NCBI RefSeq assembly: GCF_001485495.1
Contig: NZ_BCNF01000099.1
Location: forward strand, 1 to 33,787
DNA: 33,787 nucleotides
Direction: 5' to 3'
DNA from: Gordonia desulfuricans NBRC 100010
Lineage (GTDB): Bacteria > Actinomycetota > Actinomycetes > Mycobacteriales > Mycobacteriaceae
How positions within the stretch are numbered: position 1 is the first letter of the stretch; every line of letters begins with the position of its first letter. The translations under genes were made by a program, and so were the position numbers. The notes beneath the pieces are model-generated. The model made no database searches and was not told where the DNA came from. It saw only the letters and a program-made list of their open reading frames with translations. Positions 27,125 to 33,787 of the stretch are shown here, piece by piece.

Positions 27125-28052
27125 CCGCGATCTGCCGTCGTTCGGCGCAGGTCTGCTCGAGGAGCCGCAGCTGACCGCTGCGCTGCGGATGCTCGAGCTC
27201 ACCGTCCGACGCAAGCTCGACGGCGTCCTGCAGGGTGAGCACCTCGGTCTGATCCCGGGTCCGGGATCGGAGCCGGGGGAGGCGCGCGCCTACCAGCCCG
27301 GCGACGACATCCGGCGCATGGAATGGTCGGTCACCGCACGCACCACCCAACCGCACGTCCGGCAGATGATCGCCGACCGCGAGCTCGAGACGTGGATCGT
27401 CGTCGACGCCTCGGCCAGCCTCGACTTCGGGACCGTCAACTGCACCAAACGCGATCTCGCGGTGGCCGCCTCGGCCGCGCTGGTGCACCTGACCGCCGGT
27501 GGCGGCAACCGCCACGGCGCGATCGTCGTGACCGGTGACCAGGTGGTGCGCATCCCGGCACGTGCCGGTCGTGTGCACGACCAGCACCTGCTCAAGGCGA
27601 TCGCCACGACGCGTCGGGCGGCGCCCGGTGTGCGGGGCGATCTCAAGGCGGGGATCGAGGCCCTGCGCCGGCCCGAGCGGCGCCGCGGCCTGGCGGTGGT
27701 GGTCAGCGACTTCCTCGGCCCGATCGACTGGGAACGGTCGCTGCGTGCGATCGGCGCCCACCACGAACTGCTCGCCGTCGAGGTCCTCGACCAGCGTGAC
27801 CTCGAACTGCCACCGGTCGGTCAGGTGCGTCTGGCCGACCCGGAATCCGGTGAGGTCCGCGAGGTCACCGTCACCGAGACCTTGCGCCGCGACTTCGCCG
27901 CCGCCGCCCGCGAACACCAGCAGAAGGTACGTCGCGTCGTGCGCAGCTGTGGCGGTCCGGTGCTGTCCCTGCGTACCGATCGGGAGTGGCTCACCGACAT
28001 GGTGCGATTCGTCGGCGAACGCCGTCGCGGACTCGCCGCAGGGGTGGGGTAG
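27114..28052 (+). CDS. DUF58 protein (Rv1480-like)
   Basis: A 312-aa protein with the DUF58 signature (GEARAYQPGDDIRRMEWSVTART). A VWA-like fold follows (ETWIVVDASASLDFG, with a DxSxS-like acidic/serine motif, and LAVVVSDFLG). No membrane helix is seen, although many DUF58 proteins have two at the N-terminus, so this one appears soluble. It overlaps moxR by 11 bp and ends 6 bp before the VWA gene, so the three are translationally linked. In the MoxR-DUF58-VWA systems, DUF58 proteins are thought to be substrates or adaptors of the ATPase in envelope stress responses. The exact activity is unknown. Confidence 0.88.
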   Translation: MAANRDLPSFGAGLLEEPQLTAALRMLELTVRRKLDGVLQGEHLGLIPGPGSEPGEARAYQPGDDIRRMEWSVTARTTQPHVRQMIADRELETWIVVDASASLDFGTVNCTKRDLAVAASAALVHLTAGGGNRHGAIVVTGDQVVRIPARAGRVHDQHLLKAIATTRRAAPGVRGDLKAGIEALRRPERRRGLAVVVSDFLGPIDWERSLRAIGAHHELLAVEVLDQRDLELPPVGQVRLADPESGEVREVTVTETLRRDFAAAAREHQQKVRRVVRSCGGPVLSLRTDREWLTDMVRFVGERRRGLAAGVG

Positions 28053-28058
28053 CCGACG

Positions 28059-29036
28059 ATGTTCTCCAACCCCTGGTGGCTGCTGCTCGCCCTGCCGGTG
28101 CTCGCGGTGGTCGCCGTCTACGTCTACATCCTGCGGAAACGACGCCGGCGTGCCCTGCAGTTCGCCAACCTCGAGGTCCTCGACAGGGTCACCCCGCCGG
28201 AGAACCGCTGGGTCCGCCGCCTGCGACATGTGCCGCTGGCCGTGCTGCTCGTGGCGCTGCTGCTGATGGTGGTGGCCGCGGCCGGTCCGCAGGCCGAACG
28301 CAAGGTTCCCCGCAACAAGGCCACCGTCATCCTGGTGATGGACGTCTCGCGGTCGATGGAGGCCACCGACGTTGCGCCGTCGCGGATCAAGGCCGCCCAG
28401 GCGGCCGCCAAGAAGTTCGCCGACGAACTCACCGAGGGCATCAACCTCGGTCTCATCTCGTTCGCCGGGACCGCGTCGAGCCTGGTCACGCCGACCCCCG
28501 ACCACGCCGCCACCAAGGCGGCGGTGGACAAGCTGCAACTCGCCGACAAGACCGCGACCGGAGAGGGCATCTTCGCCGCGATCCAGCAGATCCAGACGCT
28601 GAACTCGGTCCTGGGTGGGCAGGCCGGGGCGCCGCCGGCACGCATCGTGTTGCTCTCGGACGGCAAGCAGACCGTCCCCGACGACGAGAACGACCCGCGA
28701 GGGGCGTTCACCGCGGCCCGCAAGGCGAAGGAGGAGAACATCCCGGTCTCGACCATCTCCTTCGGCACCAAGACCGGCACCGTCGACCTCGACGGCGACC
28801 GAGTCCCGGTCCCGGTGGACGACGAGTCGCTGCGGGAGATCGCCAACCTGTCCGGCGGTACCTTCTTCACCGCGTCCAGCCTGGACGAACTGAACAAGGT
28901 GTACGAGACGCTGCAGCAGGAGATCGGCTACGAGATGCGCAAGGGCGACAACTCCCGCCCGTGGATCATCGCCGGCACGATCCTGGCGATCATCGCGGTG
29001 GTCGGGTCCCTGCTCGTCAACCAGCGGGTGCCGTGA
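28059..29036 (+). CDS. VWA-domain membrane protein (Rv1481-like, BatA-type)
   Basis: A 325-aa membrane protein. Helices lie at about 8-26 and 58-76, the VWA domain at about 85-290, and a final helix at about 304-322. The metal-binding MIDAS motif DVSRS (Asp95, Ser97, Ser99) is intact, with the conserved ATGEG and LLSDG segments for the other ligands, so it should bind a divalent metal and a partner protein. BatA-type proteins work with MoxR in stress tolerance or envelope assembly. It is the last gene of the moxR set, with start ATG 28059, 6 bp after DUF58. A 10-bp inverted repeat after it (29051-29083) marks the boundary to the fabG1-inhA operon. Confidence 0.9.
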   Translation: MFSNPWWLLLALPVLAVVAVYVYILRKRRRRALQFANLEVLDRVTPPENRWVRRLRHVPLAVLLVALLLMVVAAAGPQAERKVPRNKATVILVMDVSRSMEATDVAPSRIKAAQAAAKKFADELTEGINLGLISFAGTASSLVTPTPDHAATKAAVDKLQLADKTATGEGIFAAIQQIQTLNSVLGGQAGAPPARIVLLSDGKQTVPDDENDPRGAFTAARKAKEENIPVSTISFGTKTGTVDLDGDRVPVPVDDESLREIANLSGGTFFTASSLDELNKVYETLQQEIGYEMRKGDNSRPWIIAGTILAIIAVVGSLLVNQRVP

Positions 29037-29837
<801 letters not shown>

Positions 29838-29904
29838 CCGGCCCGCTCCACCCACACCATCCCATTCGACTTCTCGAACACCCCGACATCCCGAGGAGAA
29901 CACG

Positions 29905-30741
29905 TTGAGCGGAATCCTGGACGGGAAGACCGTCCTCGTCACCGGCATCATCACCGATGCCTCGATCGCCTTCCACACCGCACGGGTGGCCCAGGAACAG
30001 GGCGCCAAGGTGATCATCACCGGCATCCCGGATCGGCTGCGGCTGATCGACCGGATCGCCAAGCGACTGCCACAGGAGGTGCCGTCGGCGATCCCGCTCG
30101 ATGTCACCGACGAGGAGTACCTCGGTGCCCTCGCCGACAAGGTGCGTGAGCTCGCACCGGAGGGTGTCGACGGCGTGGTGCACTCCATCGCCTTCGCCCC
30201 CAAGACCCTGATGGGTCCCGACGCCGTGCCCTTCCTCGAGGGTCCCGGCCCCGACGTCGCCAAGTCGTTCGAGATCTCGGCCTGGAGCTATGCCTCGCTG
30301 GCCCGGGCCGTGCTGCCGGTGATGAACGAAGCCGGATCGATCGTCGGCATGGACTTCGATCCCCGCACCGCGCTGCCCGACTACAACTGGATGGGCGTGG
30401 CCAAGGCCGCCCTCGAGTCGGTCAACCGCTACGTCGCCCGCGAGGTCGGCAACGCCAAGCGGATCCGCTCCAACCTGGTCGCCGCGGGCCCGATCAAGAC
30501 CCTGGCCGCCAAGGCCATCTCGGGTACCGCCACCGACGACGCCCGCAAGCTCAACATGCTCAACGAGTACTGGGACGGCGCGTCACCGATCGGCTGGGAC
30601 GTCAACGACCCGGGTGTGGTGGGTACCAGCGTGTGCGCGCTGCTCTCGGACTTTCTGCCGGCCACCACCGGTTCCATCGTGTACGTCGACGGCGGGGCCA
30701 GCCACAACACCTGGTTCCCGGAGAACTTCCTGGGTGCCTGA
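29905..30741 (+). CDS. inhA: NADH-dependent enoyl-ACP reductase InhA
   Basis: A 278-aa FAS-II enoyl reductase, the last reducing step of chain elongation for mycolic acids and the target of the isoniazid-NAD adduct. It has [20 protein letters not shown] at the nucleotide site, Ser94 (VVHSIAF), and the catalytic set Phe151, Tyr160 and Lys167 (MDFDP, then [15 protein letters not shown]). These correspond to F149, Y158 and K165 of M. tuberculosis InhA, so a two-residue shift is present. The residue after Ser94-Ile is Ala where the M. tuberculosis enzyme has Gly. The C-terminus is about 10 residues longer ([12 protein letters not shown]). The start is TTG 29905 with a GAGGAG site 6 bp upstream. 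Its presence shows that the host makes mycolic acids. Confidence 0.96.
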   Translation: MSGILDGKTVLVTGIITDASIAFHTARVAQEQGAKVIITGIPDRLRLIDRIAKRLPQEVPSAIPLDVTDEEYLGALADKVRELAPEGVDGVVHSIAFAPKTLMGPDAVPFLEGPGPDVAKSFEISAWSYASLARAVLPVMNEAGSIVGMDFDPRTALPDYNWMGVAKAALESVNRYVAREVGNAKRIRSNLVAAGPIKTLAAKAISGTATDDARKLNMLNEYWDGASPIGWDVNDPGVVGTSVCALLSDFLPATTGSIVYVDGGASHNTWFPENFLGA

Positions 30742-30742
30742 C

Positions 30743-31834
30743 ATGCCGGTACGAGCTGACGGGTCGGCGGGCGAGTTCGACGCGATCCTCTTCCTCTCCT
30801 TCGGTGGCCCCGAGGGTCCCGACGACGTGATGCCGTTCCTGGAGAACGTCACCCGGGGCCGCGGGGTACCCCGGGAACGTCTGGAAGAGGTGGCCCACCA
30901 CTACATGCACTTCGGTGGGGTCTCGCCGATCAATCAGCTCAACCGCGACATGATCGCGTCGCTGCGGGCCGAGCTCGACGCCCGCGGCACCGATCTGCCG
31001 ATCTACTTCGGCAACCGCAACTGGTATCCGCTGGTGGCAGACACACTCGTGCAGATGTACGACGACGGGCACCGGCGGATCCTGGCATTCGCGACGTCGG
31101 CCTGGGGCGGCTACTCGGGTTGCCGTCAGTATCACGAGGACATCGAACGTTCCCTCGTCGCGTTGCACGAGGCGCGTCCGCAGTCGGTGTCCGCAGACCC
31201 GGTGCTGGTGCGCAAACTCCCGCAGTTCTGGGATCGGTCGGCCACCCTGACCGCCGGACGTGACGCCGTCCTGCGTGCCGCATCCCGGTTGCCTGCGGCC
31301 GACGTCCCCCCGCGTCTGGTGTGCACCGCCCACTCGATCCCGATCGTCGCCGATGCGGCCTCGGGGCCCGAAGCCGATGGCGGACAACTGTATTCGCGGC
31401 AGGTCGCACAGGCGGCCCAGCGGGTGGCCGAAATGGCCGGATTCGCCGGGCATGATCAGGTGTGGCAGTCGCGGTCAGGGCCGCCCCAGGTGCCGTGGCT
31501 CGAGCCCGACATCTGTGACCACCTCGAAGCGATCGCCGCACAAGGTGTCTCGCAGGTGATCGTGTTCCCGGTGGGGTTCGTCTCCGATCATGTCGAGGTG
31601 GTGTGGGACCTCGACAACGAGGCCGCACAGCTCGCCGACGAACTCGGTCTGGACTATGTCCGTGCCGAGACCGTGGGTACCGACCCTCGGTTCATCGCGA
31701 TGGTCGCCGATCTCGTCGATGAATATCGGCGTGGCACAGGCGATCTCGATGTACTCGGGGTGGGCGACAGCGGCACCCCCTGTGGTGATGGCTGCTGCGG
31801 CCGGTCGGTCCGGCGCCCGGCCACCCGACCCTGA
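30743..31834 (+). CDS. hemH: Actinobacterial ferrochelatase (coproporphyrin type, CpfC)
   Basis: A 363-aa enzyme that inserts Fe2+ into the porphyrin at the end of heme synthesis. In Actinobacteria it acts on coproporphyrin III, with the final decarboxylation later, which is family knowledge. FLSFGGPEGPDDVMPFL, MHFGGVSPIN, the catalytic His in CTAHSIP and the acidic HVEVVWDLD are all present. Cys127 (GGYSGC) and a C-terminal CGDGCC cluster (Cys347, 351, 352) are the likely ligands of the [2Fe-2S] cluster found in actinobacterial members. ATG 30743 begins 1 bp after the inhA stop, so the two are translationally linked; GTG 30734 inside inhA is an alternative. It is last in the fabG1-inhA-hemH operon and ends 15 bp from the convergent Rv1486c-like gene. 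Confidence 0.94.
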   Translation: MPVRADGSAGEFDAILFLSFGGPEGPDDVMPFLENVTRGRGVPRERLEEVAHHYMHFGGVSPINQLNRDMIASLRAELDARGTDLPIYFGNRNWYPLVADTLVQMYDDGHRRILAFATSAWGGYSGCRQYHEDIERSLVALHEARPQSVSADPVLVRKLPQFWDRSATLTAGRDAVLRAASRLPAADVPPRLVCTAHSIPIVADAASGPEADGGQLYSRQVAQAAQRVAEMAGFAGHDQVWQSRSGPPQVPWLEPDICDHLEAIAAQGVSQVIVFPVGFVSDHVEVVWDLDNEAAQLADELGLDYVRAETVGTDPRFIAMVADLVDEYRRGTGDLDVLGVGDSGTPCGDGCCGRSVRRPATRP

Positions 31835-31849
31835 CGAACGGGTCCCGGA

Positions 31850-32656
31850 TCACCAGCCGCCGGGCAGGAATTCGCCGATCACGCGGTTGACGGCGGCAGC
31901 CCGTGCGGCGTGGGCGAGCCGAACCAGTCGACGCAGTCCGTGATCGCCGGTCTCCCATTGACCGGCGGTCGCGCCGAATCCCGCGCCACCCAGGGTGGCC
32001 ACCGACACGATCGCCTCGACCTGTGCGGCGGTGCCGAGCAGGCGCGTCGCACGGGCGTCGTCGTGTGGCGGGAGGTCGACGAGGTGACGCTGGGTCTGGG
32101 TGCTGATGGTGCCGCGCAGATCCGCCCGGTGCGCCCCGGCCCGTCCGCCGAGCGTCGCCATCAGTTGTGCTGTCTCCGAGACGGCCTCACGCAGTTCGTA
32201 CTCGATCTCGCCGGCCGAGGCGGTACCGGTGACCGGTACCGGCACGCCGTATCGGTACACCGACCAGCGGCAGGATCCGTCGTGTTCGGTGGGGATCAAC
32301 GCCAGGGGGGTCGGCGCGCCGTCGTCGACGAGCAGCGTCTCACCGGCGGTCAGGGCCGCGGCCGTCGCCGGGTCCGGTGGGAGGCCTTGCGGGGCACCGG
32401 CATCGGGCAGGCGGACCGACAGGTTCCGGGCGCGGCGCAGCACGGCGAGCAGGCCGAGTGTGCCGTCGGTCGGGACGGCATCGATCCCGGTGGTCGGCAG
32501 CGCGGCATGATCGTCGATGAGGTGGAGTCCGGCAAAGCCGGCCAGGGTGTCGGCGACGTCGTCGGGGGAGCAGCGTCCGGCCACCCACGCAGCGGCCCAG
32601 GCGCCCAACCCGCAGGTCGGCCAGGCCTGGGTGACGGTGTGATCGGTACTGGTCAT
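31850..32656 (-). CDS. Rv1486c-like conserved protein of unknown function
   Basis: A 268-aa soluble, Ala-rich protein without signal peptide or membrane helices. It matches Rv1486c in place (convergent with hemH), strand and general size. I recognise no catalytic motif. The N-terminal half looks like an alpha/beta domain (GLHLIDDHAALPTTG, ATAAALTAGETLLVDDG), the C-terminal half mostly helical (EIEYELREAVSETAQLMATL and the final LVRLAHAARAAAVNRVIGEF). ATG 32656 lies 9 bp from a -10-like TATTCT (32666-32671, minus strand), so a leaderless mRNA is possible. The hexamer sits in a palindrome ACCAG-AATA-CTGGT (32663-32676). Function unknown. Confidence 0.85.
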   Translation of the reverse strand: MTSTDHTVTQAWPTCGLGAWAAAWVAGRCSPDDVADTLAGFAGLHLIDDHAALPTTGIDAVPTDGTLGLLAVLRRARNLSVRLPDAGAPQGLPPDPATAAALTAGETLLVDDGAPTPLALIPTEHDGSCRWSVYRYGVPVPVTGTASAGEIEYELREAVSETAQLMATLGGRAGAHRADLRGTISTQTQRHLVDLPPHDDARATRLLGTAAQVEAIVSVATLGGAGFGATAGQWETGDHGLRRLVRLAHAARAAAVNRVIGEFLPGGW

Positions 32657-32662
32657 AGGTCA

Positions 32663-32676
32663 ACCAGAATACTGGT
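32663..32676. promoter_or_regulatory. Palindrome over the promoter of the Rv1486c-like gene
   Basis: ACCAG (32663-32667), AATA, CTGGT (32672-32676) form a perfect short inverted repeat. On the minus strand it contains TATTCT, a -10-like hexamer 9 bp from ATG 32656. It may be a repressor site or chance symmetry. Confidence 0.3.
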
Positions 32677-32746
32677 GCGACCGTCATCCCTCGCATCGTG
32701 CGGGTGGGCTGTGGATCGGCGTGGCATCGCCACCGTGGGACGGCTG

Positions 32747-32752
32747 TTAACT
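32747..32752 (+). promoter_or_regulatory. Possible -10 element of the DUF3097 gene
   Basis: TTAACT lies 15 bp before ATG 32768 and would give a very short leader. A GTG at 32755 in the same frame is too near the hexamer to be used from this start. Confidence 0.3.
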
Positions 32753-32767
32753 ACCGTGACTGCTGTG

Positions 32768-33595
32768 ATGGATGATCGATACGGCCGGGATGTGCTGGCC
32801 TCGCCGCGCCGGACCAAACCGCGAGCCCCCGAGGTCGCGGCAGAACGCGATCTCGTGGTCGAGGACGCGGCCAGCGGGTTCTGCGGTGCGGTGGTCGGTC
32901 TGGAGAAGAGCTATGCCGGGGACCTCGTCCGGCTCGAGGATCGGCACGGCCGTACCCGGGTCTTCCTGATGCATCCGGCGGCCTTCCTGATCGACGGCAA
33001 GCCCGTCACGCTGGTGCGACCGCGTGGTCGGGGACCGGTCGCCGCGGCCCGCACCGCATCCGGGTCCCGGATGGCCCCGGTGCGGCGTGCTCGCACCGCC
33101 CGTGCCAGCCGTCTGTTCGTCGAGGGCGTCCACGACGCGACGCTCGTCGAGCGGGTGTGGGGGGCCGACCTGCGGGCCGAGGGTGTGGTGGTGGTCAGCC
33201 TCGACGGGCTCGACAACCTCGACGCCGCGCTCGCGGAGTTCCAGCCCGCACCGCACCGGCGCGCAGGCGTGCTGGTCGACCACCTCCTGGCCGGCACCAA
33301 GGAGGCCCGGCTGACCGAGGAGGTCGGCGAGAACGTCCTGGTGTGCGGGCATCCCTATGTCGACGTCTGGCAGGCGGTCAAACCGGCATCGGTGCGCATC
33401 TCGGCATGGCCGACGGTGCCGATGGGCGAGGACTGGAAGACCGGTGTGTGTTCTCGACTGCGTTGGGGTACACCGCAAGACGGGTGGCGACGGGTCCTGG
33501 CAGGGGTCGGCGACTTCCGTGATCTCGAGGTGGATCTACTGCGCTCGGTGGAAGAACTCATCGACTTCGTGACCGCCGCGGAGGGCGATCACTGA
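32768..33595 (+). CDS. DUF3097 family protein, toprim-like core
   Basis: A 275-aa soluble protein of the actinobacterial DUF3097 family. The conserved core RLFVEGVHDATLVERVWG (with Glu and Asp), EGVVVVSLDGLDNLD and GVLVDHLLAGTKE resembles the acidic pattern of toprim-type nucleic-acid enzymes. The family has no established function. The C-terminal part (VCGHPYVDVWQAVKPASV, RLRWGTPQDGWRRVL) is complete and the length is normal. ATG 32768 is chosen because the protein then begins MDDRYGRDVL and sits 15 bp after a -10-like hexamer. It reads away from the Rv1486c-like gene, and the repeat array starts right after its stop. Confidence 0.85.
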   Translation: MDDRYGRDVLASPRRTKPRAPEVAAERDLVVEDAASGFCGAVVGLEKSYAGDLVRLEDRHGRTRVFLMHPAAFLIDGKPVTLVRPRGRGPVAAARTASGSRMAPVRRARTARASRLFVEGVHDATLVERVWGADLRAEGVVVVSLDGLDNLDAALAEFQPAPHRRAGVLVDHLLAGTKEARLTEEVGENVLVCGHPYVDVWQAVKPASVRISAWPTVPMGEDWKTGVCSRLRWGTPQDGWRRVLAGVGDFRDLEVDLLRSVEELIDFVTAAEGDH

Positions 33596-33787
33596 CGGGG
33601 TACGCACCGACGAGGCGTGGTCGTTGCGGTGACTGAGCCGACGAGAAGCGCACCGTCGGGCGTGACCCCACGCTGATCGGGCCGACGACGAGCACAGCGG
33701 CGGGCGTGGTCCCCACGCTGATTGAGCCGACGACGAGCACAGCGGCGGGCGTGGTCCCCACGCTGATTGAGCCGACGAGGAGCGTAG
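33596..33787. repeat. 45-bp intergenic tandem repeats, right copy
   Basis: Units begin at 33682 and 33727 (45-bp spacing, nearly identical) with a third, cut off by the window end, at 33772. A 44-bp diverged unit begins at 33638 and a shorter remnant before it. Each unit carries CCGACGACGAGC, CAGCGGCGGGCGTGG and CCCCACGCTGATTGAG. The core TTGAGCCGACGAGGAGCG (33767-33784) is the inverted match of bases 1-18. The array follows the 3' end of the DUF3097 gene. It looks like a genus-specific dispersed repeat; it has no spacers of CRISPR type. Confidence 0.75.

Noticed and set aside
33558..33761. Small open frame on the minus strand with a 15-residue repeat
   Set aside because: It only reflects the 45-bp tandem repeat, whose period is a multiple of three, and it starts in intergenic repeats.
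33596..33787. CRISPR array
   Set aside because: Whole 45-bp units repeat without variable spacers, and no cas gene is present.

Overview
The window is GC-rich, tightly packed actinobacterial DNA. It most likely comes from a mycolate-containing member of the Mycobacteriales, and Gordonia or a close relative is my best guess. The right half follows the gene order of Mycobacterium tuberculosis Rv1473-Rv1486c: ABC-F protein, AcnR-type TetR regulator, aconitase, Rv1476-like membrane protein, RipA-type NlpC/P60 hydrolase, MoxR, DUF58, VWA, FabG1/MabA, InhA, actinobacterial ferrochelatase and an Rv1486c-like protein. A DUF3097 gene ends the block. Several genes appear to start on leaderless or GTG/TTG-initiated messages, as is common in this order. 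The genus is an inference; no rRNA is present.

Layout. (1) 1-105: a hairpin-forming repeat and a probable terminator. (2) 106-5469, minus strand: four genes with 4-bp stop/start overlaps (tandem-domain GT2 glycosyltransferase, large polytopic membrane protein, 66-aa membrane peptide, GH16 lipoprotein). They look like a cell-surface or extracellular polysaccharide operon, and an iron-box-like DtxR/IdeR site lies on the promoter. (3) 5642-7270: the ABC-F gene, left boundary of the conserved block. (4) 7246-19145: about 12 kb of accessory DNA between the Rv1473-like and Rv1474c-like genes, which are nearly adjacent in M. tuberculosis. It holds an acyl-CoA synthetase, a large AfsR/SARP-type regulator, a membrane protein and a five-gene minus-strand operon (cholesterol-oxidase-like GMC flavoprotein, ThDP enzyme, SRPBCC protein, KAS III-like enzyme, PLP aminotransferase). 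(5) 19272-33595: the conserved core block. (6) 33596-33787: 45-bp tandem repeats whose core matches, inverted, the repeat at position 1.

Most interesting part. The five-gene operon with its neighbouring SARP-type regulator and acyl-activating enzyme has the make-up of a small biosynthetic cluster without PKS or NRPS megasynthases, and I do not recognise it. Two enzymes depart from the textbook active site. The KAS III-like protein keeps the Cys and Asn but has Asn in place of the catalytic His. The cholesterol-oxidase-like protein keeps the His and Asn but lacks the Glu used for double-bond isomerisation. The oxidase also has a Tat-like signal encoded upstream of any usable in-frame start, which suggests a 1-base frameshift or sequencing error.

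In the core block, aconitase and its repressor form an acn-acnR operon with a good 16-bp AcnR operator at the promoter. RipA, MoxR, DUF58 and VWA make an envelope/stress set. FabG1-InhA-ferrochelatase form the FAS-II/mycolate and heme operon. All calls rest on reading the sequence and on family knowledge; no database search was run.
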